A stretch of 59,677 nt of DNA from Anoxybacillus tepidamans PS2 (GCF_000620165.1 NZ_JHVN01000018.1:1-59677), one strand, 5' to 3'; positions 38,709 to 47,808 are shown, numbered from the stretch's first letter. Translations and numbers: made by a program. The notes: a model not told the origin generated them from the letters alone.

Positions 38709-39398
38709 TTATGATGACGAACGTTGATTGTAGCGGATGTCTTGCCAGCGTTCATGGGCCATATCGACAATCCGTTTTTCGATCGTTTCCTTTTTTTTCG
38801 CAATGACGCGGGAAAAATATCGGATCGCTTCTTTTGTTTCGTTTAATCGGCGATGCAATTCGCCAATTAAATAGAGAAGGCGAACTTCTGACATATGCGT
38901 GCCAGCAAAATCTTCGATGCTGTATGAGGCGGTATATTCTTTGAGGGCAAGGCGCATAAATTGCTCTTCTTGTTCTGGCATTTCATAAGTTCGATACAGC
39001 CAAGCAAGACGCATGTATAAACCAGCGAGAACAATATGACGCTCCTTTTTCATGGACGCACAATAAATGCCGATTTGGTAGGTTTGCAGCGCTTGTTCTA
39101 ATGTCCGTTCTCCGCTGTAGTTTTTCCCATTCCAATATGTCCGAATGTTTTGTTGAATCGCTTCGCGTGTGCCCGGCGGAAAATAAGAAGAAAACTCCTC
39201 GGTTATAGCAAAGCCGCAGCAAGGGCAAACGCTTACATAGTAGAACAATGGATTTAGGTCTTCAGGTTGATAATACGAACAAAAATCCGTATCGTGCTTC
39301 ACGGCTCGAAGAAAGCGGGAGCGAATTTTTTTCGTCGTATATTGTTGATGACAAGCCATGCACACGACATTTCGGTCATACAATTGGCTCATTTTCAT
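38709..39398 (-). CDS. DUF2225 family zinc-ribbon/TPR-like protein
   Basis: This 229-aa protein has an N-terminal zinc-ribbon-like region: CMACHQQYTTKKIRSR (CxxC, residues about 12-15) and SVCPCCGFAITEEF (CPCC). A helical TPR-like C-terminal part follows (RLAWLYRTYEM, IGELHRRLNETKEAIRYF). This is the DUF2225 architecture; the function is unknown. ATG 39398 follows GGGGGAAAAAT. A terminator-like hairpin (39464-39498) lies in its upstream region. Confidence 0.78.
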   Translation of the reverse strand: MKMSQLYDRNVVCMACHQQYTTKKIRSRFLRAVKHDTDFCSYYQPEDLNPLFYYVSVCPCCGFAITEEFSSYFPPGTREAIQQNIRTYWNGKNYSGERTLEQALQTYQIGIYCASMKKERHIVLAGLYMRLAWLYRTYEMPEQEEQFMRLALKEYTASYSIEDFAGTHMSEVRLLYLIGELHRRLNETKEAIRYFSRVIAKKKETIEKRIVDMAHERWQDIRYNQRSSS

Positions 39399-39463
39399 AT
39401 TTTTCCCCCGCATTCTTTCAAGAATAAAGACCTATTACAAAATAATTATACCGTGAATATTCA

Positions 39464-39498
39464 AAAAAAAGAAGATGCCGTTAAGACATCTTCTTTTT
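39464..39498. terminator. Orphan terminator hairpin between divergent genes
   Basis: AAGAAGATG pairs with CATCTTCTT across a 9-nt loop, with eight A on the left and TTTTT on the right, so it can act on either strand. No gene ends here. It may be an attenuator in the leader of the minus-strand DUF2225 gene. Confidence 0.55.
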
Positions 39499-39530
39499 AG
39501 GTGTATATGAAAAAACGGGGGATATTTTCA

Positions 39531-39559
39531 TTGTTTCCACTATTAAACCTATTTATACT
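39531..39559 (+). promoter_or_regulatory. Candidate promoter of dapF
   Basis: TTGTTT (39531-39536), 17 nt, TATACT (39554-39559), 33 nt upstream of the start codon. Confidence 0.5.
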
Positions 39560-39591
39560 ATAGACAACAAATTTTTTTCAGGAGGAGCAAG

Positions 39592-40446
39592 ATGCGCAAC
39601 TTTTCATTTACAAAAATGCATGGCTTAGGGAACAGTTATATATATGTCAATATGTTTGAAGAAACAATTCCCGAATCGTTGTTTTCGGAACTAGCGGTGA
39701 AAGTGTCAAATGTAAATACGGGCATCGGCGCGGATGGGATGATTCTTATTTGTCCGTCGAAAGTGGCTCCTGTAAAAATGAGAATTTTTAACAGCGATGG
39801 ATCGGAAGGAAAAAATTGCGGCAACGGCCTTCGCTGTGTAGCGAAATATGCATATGAGCATCAGCTGGTAACGGAACGCTCTTTTTGGATTGAGACATTA
39901 TCGGGATTAGTGAAGGCGGAAGTAGCGGTAGAAGAAGGTGCTGTCAAAAATGTCACGATTGACATGGGAAAGCCTCGTCTCAAACGAAGCGAGATTCCGA
40001 TGATTGGCGAAGAAACGGATCAGGTTGTGGCGGAACCAATCGAATTTGCTGGAGAGGTATACGAAGCTACCGCTGTTTCAATGGGAAATCCGCATGTTAT
40101 TTTCTATGTGAATGACATTAACGCGGCTCCGGTTACGACCCTTGGACCAATTGTTGAAAAAGATCAACGGTTCCCGGAAGGAGTCAACGTTGAATTTGTG
40201 GAAATAGTGAATAATCGCGAGTTGCATTTTCGTGTATGGGAGCGGGGGTCCGGAGTTACGCAAGCTTGTGGCACAGGAGCATGCGCAGCAGTCGTAGCAT
40301 CGGTGCTGAACGGTAAAACGGCACGAAATCAGGAAACGATCGTTCATCTCGCTGGGGGAGATTTATTTATTACCTGGACAGAAGAAGGAAATGTGTTGAT
40401 GACAGGACCCGCTGAAACAATTTGTAAGGGTGTATACTATTACTAA
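39592..40446 (+). CDS. dapF: Diaminopimelate epimerase
   Basis: This 284-aa enzyme interconverts LL- and meso-diaminopimelate for lysine and peptidoglycan. The two-base catalytic pair is C76 (KNCGNGLRC) and C226 (QACGTGAC). The N-terminal [13 protein letters not shown] contains the substrate-binding Asn. ATG 39592 follows AGGAGGAGCAAG. It is followed by yutM after a 55-nt gap without a terminator. Confidence 0.94.
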   Translation: MRNFSFTKMHGLGNSYIYVNMFEETIPESLFSELAVKVSNVNTGIGADGMILICPSKVAPVKMRIFNSDGSEGKNCGNGLRCVAKYAYEHQLVTERSFWIETLSGLVKAEVAVEEGAVKNVTIDMGKPRLKRSEIPMIGEETDQVVAEPIEFAGEVYEATAVSMGNPHVIFYVNDINAAPVTTLGPIVEKDQRFPEGVNVEFVEIVNNRELHFRVWERGSGVTQACGTGACAAVVASVLNGKTARNQETIVHLAGGDLFITWTEEGNVLMTGPAETICKGVYYY

Positions 40447-40501
40447 ACGTTTGAACGGATCATACGAAAATAGATATACTAGTGACAAAGGAGGGAATGG
40501 A

Positions 40502-40864
40502 ATGAACGATGTTATTACTTTAACTGAAGCGGCAGCGTTTCAAATTAAAGATATGATGAAAGAGCATGGAGAAGAAGAAGCCTATCTTCGCGTTGGCGTA
40601 AAAGGCGGCGGCTGCAGCGGATTGTCATATGGAATGGGATTTGAGCATGAACGCCATGAGGATGATTATGAATTTGAACAACATGGCATTAAAGTATTAA
40701 TTGACAAGGAGAGCGCACCTATTTTAAAGGGCACAGTCATCGATTATAAGCAATCGTTAATGGGAGGCGGCTTTACAATCAATAACCCAAACGCCATCGC
40801 TACATGCGGGTGCGGTTCATCGTTCCGCACGGCAGCAAATGCGGGAACGCCGGAAGAGTGTTAA
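40502..40864 (+). CDS. yutM: A-type Fe-S carrier (HesB/IscA/ErpA family) YutM
   Basis: This 120-aa A-type Fe-S carrier has the three cluster cysteines C38 (GGGCSGLSY), C102 and C104 (TCGCGSSF). ATG 40502 follows AAAGGAGGGAATGG; an in-frame start at 40430 lies within dapF. The protein ends in cysteine, which is unusual but has no known role. It is probably co-transcribed with dapF. Confidence 0.92.
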   Translation: MNDVITLTEAAAFQIKDMMKEHGEEEAYLRVGVKGGGCSGLSYGMGFEHERHEDDYEFEQHGIKVLIDKESAPILKGTVIDYKQSLMGGGFTINNPNAIATCGCGSSFRTAANAGTPEEC

Positions 40865-40888
40865 ACGATTACATGGACTACTTCAACT

Positions 40889-40926
40889 AAAAAGGGAGCC
40901 ACATCAACAATTGCGGCTCCCTTTTG
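40889..40926. terminator. Bidirectional terminator after yutM
   Basis: AAAAGGGAGCC pairs with GGCTCCCTTTT across a long loop, with A and T tracts. Confidence 0.8.
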
Positions 40927-40927
40927 T

Positions 40928-41680
40928 TTATTTACCGATAAACATTTGTGTCCAATGGTTTCCAGCTTGTTCAAATCCTACGCCAATATGAGTGAATTGT
41001 CGATTTAAAATGTTGGCTCGATGGCCCGGACTGTTCATCCAAGCTGTCACAACTTCTTGTGGAGTTCGTTGACCTTGAGCGATATTTTCCCCGGCTGTTC
41101 TGTAGGTAATCCCAAAATCCCGCATCATGTCAAATGGAGAGCCGTAAGTTGGGCTCGTGTGCGAAAAATAATGGTTTTGCTGCATGTCTTCAGATTTTCT
41201 TTGAGCGACTGCACTTAATTTCGTGTCAATTTGTAAAGCCGGAAGACCGGCACGAGCTCTTTCTCTGTTTGTTAAGTCAATCACTTGTCGAGCGTATTGA
41301 CTAATCCCTGCTGCAGCTGGAGCTTGAGTTTGCGGGCGTTGAGCCGGTGTTTGTGGGCTAGGCTGATTTGACCGTTGTTGCGTATTGTTCGGGATGGATG
41401 TATACGGCATTTGTTGTTGAGCCCAAGGCTGCTGAAATCTTGCCTGCCACTGTGCTGCTTGTCTAGGATCGACTGGAATAAATTCGTATTTTGAGTCTTG
41501 AATTAGTATGGCTCTTGTATTTGGATATTGGCTGCTTGGAATCGTTGTAGACAATGATGAGATATTGTCGTTCTTTCGGTTTTTATTATTGTCATTACGA
41601 CCTTCGTCCATTGCGTTGCAAGCGGTCAATGCAACGAACAAGAAAGAAGCCGCGATAAAACTGATTTTTTTCTTGTTCAA
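40928..41680 (-). CDS. CAP-domain (YkwD-type) lipoprotein
   Basis: This 250-aa secreted lipoprotein has a signal peptide ending in the lipobox LTAC (FLFVALTACNA) and a linker rich in Asn, Gln and Pro (about residues 25-125). A C-terminal CAP/SCP domain follows, with the blocks VIDLTNRERARAGLPAL, YFSHTSPTYGSPFDM, GENIAQGQRTP and MNSPGHRANIL. CAP proteins of this class occur in spore coats and envelopes; the enzymatic role is unknown. The start is TTG 41680 after AGGAGGTG; a GTG start two codons earlier sits in the ribosome binding site. Confidence 0.87.
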   Translation of the reverse strand: MNKKKISFIAASFLFVALTACNAMDEGRNDNNKNRKNDNISSLSTTIPSSQYPNTRAILIQDSKYEFIPVDPRQAAQWQARFQQPWAQQQMPYTSIPNNTQQRSNQPSPQTPAQRPQTQAPAAAGISQYARQVIDLTNRERARAGLPALQIDTKLSAVAQRKSEDMQQNHYFSHTSPTYGSPFDMMRDFGITYRTAGENIAQGQRTPQEVVTAWMNSPGHRANILNRQFTHIGVGFEQAGNHWTQMFIGK

Positions 41681-41842
41681 CTGCCACACCTCCTAATGAA
41701 AAAGCATTTGCTTTTACACGTTTATTTTTTATATTTGTCCGGAAAGTAATGATAGGAATAACTGCGATAAATGGAATTTCTATGGATGACTTGCAGGGGA
41801 ATGATGATAAATCAGCATGCCTGAAAGCGGTCAAAAGAACAA

Positions 41843-41876
41843 TAAAAAAAGGATATCTGTTATACAGACATCCTCT
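41843..41876 (-). terminator. Terminator of yumC
   Basis: On the minus strand AGGATGTCTGT pairs with ACAGATATCCT (one G-U pair), followed by TTTTTTT. Confidence 0.8.
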
Positions 41877-41887
41877 TTTACCATAAA

Positions 41888-42880
41888 TTAGAACATTGAT
41901 GTAGAGTGCAGAGGTTGCACTTTCGCCGTTGGATCGATGTATGCTTTTGCGTTATTTACAGCAGTCGGAGCTTCACCAAAGCCGCATGCAATCAGTTTCA
42001 CTTTCCCCTCATATGTGCAAATATCGCCAGCCGCATAAATGCCAGGAATGTTTGTTTCCATTTTTGAGTTCACTTTAATAGCGTTTTTCTCGATTTCAAG
42101 TCCCCATTCCTTGATTGGACCAAGCGATGACACAAAGCCGTAGTTAACAATGACAGCATCGACATCGATCGTTTCGCGTGTTCCGTCTTTGACATGTTCT
42201 AGTACAACTTGGCTGATTCCGCTTTCATTACCAACTAAATCGACAGGAACAAATGGTGTTTTTACATCGACTTTTGAGTTCATTAAATTCTCTACGCTAT
42301 GTTCATGTGCGCGAAATTTATCGCGACGGTGCACAATCGTTACTTTTTCGGCGATTGGCTCAAGCATTAACGCCCAGTCTACTGCTGAATCACCGCCGCC
42401 GCAAACGAGAACTTTTTGGCCGGCAAATTTATTTAAATCGTCAATAAAGTAATGAAGATTTTTTCCTTCATACTTTGCTGCGCTATCTAATTCAAGGCGC
42501 CGAGGCTGGAACGCTCCATTGCCAGCTGTGATAATAACGGTTTTGGAATAATGGGTTTCTTTATTAGTCGTTAACTTAAAGATGCCGTTATCTTGTTTTT
42601 CGAGTTTCTCAACAGATTGCTCTAAACAAATCGTCGGATTAAATTTGGCCATTTGCTCCTTTAAATTATCGATTAACTCTTGGGCGCGAATTTTCGGGAA
42701 TCCTGCCACGTCATATATGTACTTTTCGGGATATAGAGCTGACAGCTGTCCTCCTAATTGTGGAAGGCTTTCGATGATTTTCACGCTCGCTTGGCGCATC
42801 CCGCCGTAAAATGCGGTGAATAATCCGGTTGGGCCACCGCCGATAATGGTGATATCGTACACTTTTTGATCTTCTTTCAT
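41888..42880 (-). CDS. yumC: Ferredoxin/flavodoxin-NADP+ reductase YumC
   Basis: This 330-aa thioredoxin reductase-like ferredoxin-NADP+ reductase has the FAD motif [16 protein letters not shown], the NADPH motif [15 protein letters not shown] and the C-terminal FAD contact [14 protein letters not shown]. It lacks the CxxC of thioredoxin reductase, as expected for the YumC class. ATG 42880 follows AGGGGGGAAGGGACC. It probably supplies or accepts electrons for ferredoxin-dependent enzymes. It is divergent from yumB. Confidence 0.94.
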   Translation of the reverse strand: MKEDQKVYDITIIGGGPTGLFTAFYGGMRQASVKIIESLPQLGGQLSALYPEKYIYDVAGFPKIRAQELIDNLKEQMAKFNPTICLEQSVEKLEKQDNGIFKLTTNKETHYSKTVIITAGNGAFQPRRLELDSAAKYEGKNLHYFIDDLNKFAGQKVLVCGGGDSAVDWALMLEPIAEKVTIVHRRDKFRAHEHSVENLMNSKVDVKTPFVPVDLVGNESGISQVVLEHVKDGTRETIDVDAVIVNYGFVSSLGPIKEWGLEIEKNAIKVNSKMETNIPGIYAAGDICTYEGKVKLIACGFGEAPTAVNNAKAYIDPTAKVQPLHSTSMF

Positions 42881-43018
42881 GGTCCCTTCCCCCCTAAGCA
42901 TCAGAATACAGACACTTACATCATAACATATATAATTGCTTTATAAAAAAGAAAAAAATCACTTGAAAACCGTTCAAAAAAAGCATAATATGTTTTTTGG
43001 ATAGATTGTTAAGATTTT

Positions 43019-43047
43019 TTGACAATTATTCGACATTTTTTTATCCT
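43019..43047 (+). promoter_or_regulatory. Promoter of yumB
   Basis: TTGACA (43019-43024), 17 nt, TATCCT (43042-43047), directly followed by the Rex-like palindrome. Confidence 0.6.
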
Positions 43048-43050
43048 TTT

Positions 43051-43068
43051 TCGTGAATTTATTCACAA
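43051..43068. promoter_or_regulatory. Rex-like operator at the yumB transcription start
   Basis: TCGTGAATTTATTCACAA matches the Rex consensus TTGTGAAWWWWTTCACAA with one mismatch. Starting 4 nt after the -10, it covers the expected start point, a repressor position. Rex releases DNA at high NADH/NAD+, which suits a type II NADH dehydrogenase gene. Confidence 0.7.
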
Positions 43069-43142
43069 ACTTTTTTCGATAAAATGCAGCATGACGGCAA
43101 ACGCTATTTCTAGTGCTGCAAACAAAAAATAAAAGGGTGGAA

Positions 43143-44366
43143 GTGATTAAGTTGAAAAAGCCAAATGTTGTAATTTTAGGTGCAGGTTATGGTGGTTTAA
43201 TGACAGCAGTTCGCTTGCAGAAATACGTTGGTGTGAATGAGGCGAACATCACATTAGTGAACAAAAATGATTATCACTACGAAACGACATGGCTTCATGA
43301 AGCATCAGCGGGAACGCTTCACCATGATCGTGTGCGCTATCCAATTAAAGACGTAATTGATAGCAATAAAGTGCAGTTTGTCAAAGACACAGTGGTTAAG
43401 GTAGTTCCAGAAGAGCAGCGAGTCATTTTGGAAAATGGGGAACTTTCCTATGATTATTTAGTGGTAGCTCTTGGTTTCGAATCGGAAACGTTTGGAATTA
43501 AGGGGCTAAAAGAATACGCTTTCTCGATCGCTAACGTCAACGCAGCGCGCCAAATTCGCGAGCATATTGAGTATCAATTTGCGACGTATAATACGGAAGC
43601 GGAAAAACGCGATGAGCGTTTAACAATCGTAGTTGGCGGCGCTGGGTTTACAGGTATCGAGTTTCTCGGTGAGTTAGCAAACCGTGTTCCAGAGCTTTGC
43701 CGCGAATATGACATCGACCCTCAAAAAGTGCGTATCATTTGTGTGGAAGCGGCTCCAACAGCACTTCCTGGCTTTGATCCAGAGCTAGTGGAATATGCAG
43801 TGGGCCTATTAGAGCGCAAAGGGGTAGAATTTAAAATCGGAACAGCCATCAAAGAGTGCACACCGGAAGGTATTATCGTTGCTAAAGGTGACGAAGTAGA
43901 AGAGATTAAGGCAGGCACTGTGATTTGGGCTGCTGGCGTGCGCGGAAGCTATGTTATCGATGAATCTGGCTTTGAAGCAATGCGCGGCCGCGTGAAAGTA
44001 GATCCATTCTTGCGCGCTCCTGGTTATGACAACGTATTTATCGTCGGTGACTGCTCTTTAGTGATTAATGAAGAGATCAATCGTCCATATCCACCGACAG
44101 CGCAAATCGCGATGCAACAAGGAGAATTATGCGCGAAAAACCTTGCTGTATTAATTCGTGAACAAGGCGAGTTGCAGCCGTTCAAGCCAGACATTAAAGG
44201 AACTGTATGTTCGCTTGGCCATGATGATGCGATTGGGGTCGCATTTGGCAAAAAGATGTGGGGAGCGAAAGCAAGCTTTATGAAAAAAATGATCGACAAC
44301 CGTGCTCTCTACTTAATTGGCGGTGCGTCGCTTGTAATGAAAAAAGGAAAATTCAATTTCTTCTAA
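43143..44366 (+). CDS. yumB: Type II NADH dehydrogenase YumB
   Basis: This 407-aa FAD-dependent NADH dehydrogenase (NDH-2 family) has the FAD motif [17 protein letters not shown] and the NADH motif [19 protein letters not shown]. The FAD contact is [10 protein letters not shown], and the quinone-side [12 protein letters not shown] motif is present. GTG 43143 follows AAAGGGTGG and gives IKLKKPNVV, similar in length to B. subtilis YumB; TTG 43152 is an alternative. The promoter carries a Rex-like operator. Confidence 0.92.
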   Translation: MIKLKKPNVVILGAGYGGLMTAVRLQKYVGVNEANITLVNKNDYHYETTWLHEASAGTLHHDRVRYPIKDVIDSNKVQFVKDTVVKVVPEEQRVILENGELSYDYLVVALGFESETFGIKGLKEYAFSIANVNAARQIREHIEYQFATYNTEAEKRDERLTIVVGGAGFTGIEFLGELANRVPELCREYDIDPQKVRIICVEAAPTALPGFDPELVEYAVGLLERKGVEFKIGTAIKECTPEGIIVAKGDEVEEIKAGTVIWAAGVRGSYVIDESGFEAMRGRVKVDPFLRAPGYDNVFIVGDCSLVINEEINRPYPPTAQIAMQQGELCAKNLAVLIREQGELQPFKPDIKGTVCSLGHDDAIGVAFGKKMWGAKASFMKKMIDNRALYLIGGASLVMKKGKFNFF

Positions 44367-44379
44367 TTTTAGATGCACG

Positions 44380-44410
44380 AGGGCAAACAAATCTTTGTTT
44401 GCCCTTTTTT
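44380..44410 (+). terminator. Terminator of yumB
   Basis: AGGGCAAACA pairs with TGTTTGCCCT across a 6-nt loop, followed by TTTTT. Confidence 0.85.
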
Positions 44411-44411
44411 C

Positions 44412-44457
44412 ATGAATCTCCTCGCCTATACTCTGTTTAGAGGTGGGAGATGTGGAT
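44412..44457 (-). repeat. Diverged IS605-end-like palindromic unit, copy 5 (reverse)
   Basis: Read on the minus strand: TCTCCCACCT, loop CTAAACAGAGTAT, AGGCGAGGAGATTCATG. The 14-nt block TCTCCCACCTCTAA is identical to copies 3 and 4, but the CCGAGAAG segment before the stem is missing. It lies between the yumB terminator and the NUDIX gene. Confidence 0.5.
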
Positions 44458-44479
44458 ATGTTAAAATGGGAGAAAAAGG

Positions 44480-44986
44480 ATGATGAATATGGAGGAGAGT
44501 CGTGGAAATGTATGGCTCGCAGTGGCGGGCCTAGTGCTGAATAAGGCTGGGGAATGGCTAGTTGTGAAGAAAAAATACGGTGGCCTAAAGGGAAAGTGGT
44601 CGCTGCCAGCTGGTTTTGTAAAGCCGGGAGAGACGGTCGATGAGGCGGTTGTTCGCGAAATTCGGGAAGAAACAGGTATTGAGGCGGAAGTAAGCGGCAT
44701 AGTCGGCTTGCGCACGGGTGTCATTCGCGGGGAAGTAAGTGACAATATGATCATTTTCCTTATGAGGGCTTTGACATATCACATTCACATTCAAGAGAAA
44801 GAATTATTAACGGCAGCTTTTTTGCCAAAAAAAGCCCTTGAAAGTGATCCGCATACGTCCGCATTATTATTGCATCTGCTTCAAGCAGAGCCTCTGATTC
44901 ATTTACCGGTTCACGATGGATTAAATCCGGGTGATCCGTTTGGATACACAAAATACCAAGTTTATTTTAAAAATTCAAAAAATTGA
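44480..44986 (+). CDS. NUDIX hydrolase
   Basis: This 168-aa NUDIX-fold protein has the box GETVDEAVVREIREETGIEA (GX5EX7REVXEEXGU-type) at about residues 53-72, preceded by GKWSLPAGFVKPG. It probably hydrolyses a nucleoside diphosphate-linked substrate. The start is ambiguous: ATG 44480, 44483 or 44489 are in frame and the upstream site GGGAGAAAAAGG is weak. The C-terminal PFGYTKYQVYF region is outside the core fold. Confidence 0.85.
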   Translation: MMNMEESRGNVWLAVAGLVLNKAGEWLVVKKKYGGLKGKWSLPAGFVKPGETVDEAVVREIREETGIEAEVSGIVGLRTGVIRGEVSDNMIIFLMRALTYHIHIQEKELLTAAFLPKKALESDPHTSALLLHLLQAEPLIHLPVHDGLNPGDPFGYTKYQVYFKNSKN

Positions 44987-45119
44987 GATAAACAAAGGAA
45001 ATGAGAGTATTTTGCAGATGTATCCGTTTACATGAAGATAAATCGCTTTAAATCCTCTTTTCTTTTTTCAAGAACATTTGATATATTATCAGAAAATTAA
45101 GAAAAGGGGAGAACAGCCA

Positions 45120-45245
45120 ATGAAACACGCAGAACAAACGGTATGTCCATATTGCTCAGGGAATGGATATGTGCAGCTGCTTTTAGGTGGGTCAGAAACA
45201 TGCTATTGTTGTTCAGGAAAAGGAACAGAAAGCAAAAATAACTAA
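45120..45245 (+). CDS. yuiA: YuiA family small zinc-finger-like protein
   Basis: This 41-aa protein has two DnaJ-type cysteine motifs, VCPYCSGNGYVQ and CYCCSGKGT (CxxCxGxG). This is probably a small zinc-binding unit. ATG 45120 follows GAAAAGGGGAGAACAGCCA. It matches the B. subtilis yuiA position before yuiB. The partner or target is unknown. Confidence 0.8.
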   Translation: MKHAEQTVCPYCSGNGYVQLLLGGSETCYCCSGKGTESKNN

Positions 45246-45311
45246 CCGCCTTCATTGACTCCCTGCCATTCATTCAGTACACTTAAAAAGGATGTACTGG
45301 AGGTGATGGGG

Positions 45312-45635
45312 ATGAAAATGGGTTTACCCGTTCTATTAATATCGATGTTGCTATTTTTTGTGTTATTTTTCGGAATTGGCTTTTTATTAAATATGATTTT
45401 AAGAATGTCATGGATTATGGCGATTTTGAGCCCGATTGTTTTCATATTCATTATTGATGACGTAAGATGGACTGAATATTTTACAGCGCCTGGCTCTTCA
45501 TTTGCAGCTTTACAACATAAAATTATGTCGCTTGCGCCAGCTGATTTGTTGATTCTTAGCAGCGGCCTAGTTGGAGCTATTTGTTCGGGGATTGCCATCC
45601 GTGCGTTAAGAGCTAAAGGATACCAGATGTTTTAA
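45312..45635 (+). CDS. yuiB: YuiB family membrane protein
   Basis: This 107-aa protein has two closely packed N-terminal transmembrane helices (about residues 4-52) and a third hydrophobic stretch near the C-terminus (LLILSSGLVGAICSGIAI). It has no known function. ATG 45312 follows GGAGGTGATGGGG; in-frame codons further upstream overlap that site. It lies between yuiA and yuiC as in B. subtilis. Confidence 0.82.
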   Translation: MKMGLPVLLISMLLFFVLFFGIGFLLNMILRMSWIMAILSPIVFIFIIDDVRWTEYFTAPGSSFAALQHKIMSLAPADLLILSSGLVGAICSGIAIRALRAKGYQMF

Positions 45636-45668
45636 GGCTTTCGCATATAAAGCGAAAGTCTTTTTATT
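45636..45668 (+). terminator. Terminator of yuiAB
   Basis: GGCTTTCGC pairs with GCGAAAGTC (one G-U pair), followed by TTTTTATTTT. Confidence 0.8.
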
Positions 45669-45739
45669 TTCTCATTCTTCCCAAATGAATATTTACTTTT
45701 TCCTGTGGAAATAAATAGAACCATGGGAGGAGTGAGGAA

Positions 45740-46441
45740 ATGAATATTTTTAGAAGGATATTCATGTCGATTTTATTTATTGGCGCATTCTTTACAACGT
45801 TTCAATCTGTTTCTGGAGTCGAAGCGCGAACCATTGTTGATTGGATTGATGAATCGCCGTTTTCATTGTTTAAACGAAGCCATTATTTCTTTGATAACTT
45901 CGAGATAGACAAGCATGCATCTGCTGATAACGGCTGGGTGCAATATGCGGATTACGCACAGCCACAAATTTCATCCGAGCAGACAAAAAACGATTCAGTA
46001 AGTTTAGAGGAAGCAATCGATTGGTCACAATATCCGTCTACTACCGTTGTCGCCACTGGCTATACAGCAGGCGTTGAGTCAACAGGAAAATCACCGGAGC
46101 ATCCTGAATACGGAATTACGTATTCGGGAGTACGGGTAAAGCGTGATTTATACTCAACAATTGCCGCAGACTTGAATGTTTTCCCAATTGGAACTATTTT
46201 GTTTATTCCAGGGTACGGATACGGTGTAGTGGCGGATAAGGGATCAGCGATTAAAGGAAATCGCCTCGACTTATATTACAATACAGTAGAAGATGTATAT
46301 AAATATTGGGGCAAGAAAACCGTGAAAGTATATATTGTAAAAAAAGGAAATGGAAAATTGTCGGAAGAAGAGTTGACGAAGTTGAATGAAGATGAAACGA
46401 TGCAAGTATTTAGGCAGCATTATTTACAATCTGAAAGTTAA
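45740..46441 (+). CDS. yuiC: 3D-domain lytic transglycosylase-like protein YuiC
   Basis: This secreted protein (233 aa) has an N-terminal signal or anchor segment (about residues 7-25) and a C-terminal 3D (double-psi beta-barrel) domain. Blocks are [37 protein letters not shown] and [10 protein letters not shown]. The three aspartates that name the domain are in DKG, LDLYY and the preceding region. B. subtilis YuiC is known as a small MltA-like lytic transglycosylase. ATG 45740 follows GGGAGGAGTGAGGAA. Confidence 0.88.
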   Translation: MNIFRRIFMSILFIGAFFTTFQSVSGVEARTIVDWIDESPFSLFKRSHYFFDNFEIDKHASADNGWVQYADYAQPQISSEQTKNDSVSLEEAIDWSQYPSTTVVATGYTAGVESTGKSPEHPEYGITYSGVRVKRDLYSTIAADLNVFPIGTILFIPGYGYGVVADKGSAIKGNRLDLYYNTVEDVYKYWGKKTVKVYIVKKGNGKLSEEELTKLNEDETMQVFRQHYLQSES

Positions 46442-46444
46442 AAA

Positions 46445-46481
46445 ATCGAGAAGGACGGGCTTCATTCCCGTCCTTCTTTTT
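46445..46481. terminator. Bidirectional terminator built into a coding end
   Basis: GAAGGACGGG pairs with CCCGTCCTTC, with A and T tracts on both sides. The stop codon of the minus-strand gene (46462-46464) is in the loop, so that gene's last codons form one arm. Confidence 0.85.
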
Positions 46482-47289
46482 GTTTGAGCAAAGGATCGAC
46501 GCCGTCGTAAGGCGGGAATACATCGGGATAAATAAGGGCGGCAAGCTTTTTTAAACCGAGCAACAAGCGCGGGGATGGCCGGCAAAAAAGTGATTCTTCA
46601 AGGATAAGGATGTTTCCTTCTTTTACTGCATCTATTTCTTCCCACCCAGGACGCTTTCTAACAATATTTGGATTGATTTTTTCGGTTTGAACGCCGACCC
46701 AAGCGAGACAAATATGTTTAGGGTTTCGCTTCTTTACTTCCTGCCAATCCGTTTGCACATTTGCTTGTTCAAAATCAGCAAAAATGTTACTGCCTCCGGC
46801 TAATTCGCTAATTTCGCTCAGCCAATTCGCTTTTCCGGGAGTGAACACAGGTTTTGGCCACCACTCCCAATAAAGCGTCGTTGGCTCTTCTACGTTTTTT
46901 GCTAATCGTCTATATTGATCAATGACCGCCTGATACTGTTCGACCACTGCTTCTGCTTGCTTTCTATGATCGAGCGCTTCTCCGACCAAAAGCAGATCAT
47001 TAGCAATATCTTGTAAAGAATTCGGCTGCAGTACGAGGTGGGGAATATTCCGCTTTTGCAGCTCACTTACGTTCCGCTCCATTCCTGGAACGCTCAAAGA
47101 AGCAAGAACGAGATCCGGTTTCATCGCTTCAACTACATCCATATTGATATGCAAATCGGGGCCGACTTTCGGCAGCTCATGCACCGAAGGCGGCCAATCG
47201 GAATAATCGTCAACAGCAATTACTTTCTCGGTCAAACCTAAATAAGCAAGAAGTTCCGTGTTGCTTGGACAGAGAGAGACAATTTTCAT
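46462..47289 (-). CDS. BtuF/FepB-type periplasmic-binding-fold protein without signal peptide
   Basis: This 275-aa protein has the fold of cobalamin/iron-siderophore ABC binding proteins: IVSLCPSNTELLAYLGL at the start, the hinge-region VVEAMKPDLVLAS and the C-terminal RPSPRLLLGLKKLA. It begins at the mature domain with no signal peptide or lipobox, and no permease or ATPase is adjacent. It is annotated in relatives as a cobalamin-binding protein. ATG 47289 follows GGAGGTGATATAC, and longer frames do not supply a signal. Confidence 0.8.
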   Translation of the reverse strand: MKIVSLCPSNTELLAYLGLTEKVIAVDDYSDWPPSVHELPKVGPDLHINMDVVEAMKPDLVLASLSVPGMERNVSELQKRNIPHLVLQPNSLQDIANDLLLVGEALDHRKQAEAVVEQYQAVIDQYRRLAKNVEEPTTLYWEWWPKPVFTPGKANWLSEISELAGGSNIFADFEQANVQTDWQEVKKRNPKHICLAWVGVQTEKINPNIVRKRPGWEEIDAVKEGNILILEESLFCRPSPRLLLGLKKLAALIYPDVFPPYDGVDPLLKQKEGRE

Positions 47290-47366
47290 GTATATCACCT
47301 CCTTTTTTCTATTCGCCTTCAGTTCCTTCATTTCCTTGTGATATGCTGAAAAAAGGGGGAGTGTTT

Positions 47367-47738
47367 ATGTATCCAATGGAGTATTATGAGTTTTTCGTGA
47401 AATTCAATGAAGGTGATTATTATACATGCCATGATTTGTTAGAGGAAATTTGGATGACTGATAAGAACAATTTATTTATAAAAGGGTTATTGCAAATGAC
47501 GGTGGCGCTGTATCATTATGGATACGGCAATGTGAAAGGTGTGCGAATGATGATGCAAGCGGCTCATCAGTACTTACGGCCGTATCGACCATTTTATTGG
47601 GGAGTTGATGTCGAAGAGGTATGTACCTTTATTGAACGATGCTTGGCGCTGATGCCTGTAGACGTGGAGCGAGTTGATTTTTCTCACGTCAATCGGTTGC
47701 CCTCTCTTCCTCCGCTTATTTTACTTTTGCACGATTAA
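47367..47738 (+). CDS. DUF309 family protein
   Basis: This 123-aa helical protein has the DUF309 signature FNEGDYYTCHDLLEEIWM, followed by KGLLQMTVALYHYGYGN. The conserved His-Asp and Glu residues suggest a metal or ligand site, but no function is established. ATG 47367 follows AAAGGGGGA; an in-frame extension from 47265 overlaps the divergent gene's ribosome binding site region. Confidence 0.82.
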   Translation: MYPMEYYEFFVKFNEGDYYTCHDLLEEIWMTDKNNLFIKGLLQMTVALYHYGYGNVKGVRMMMQAAHQYLRPYRPFYWGVDVEEVCTFIERCLALMPVDVERVDFSHVNRLPSLPPLILLLHD

Positions 47739-47808
47739 TTAGAAAACCGAAATATTTTTGTCGGTTATATATTATAATGAAGATAATCATACGAGAAGGA
47801 GTGATTCG

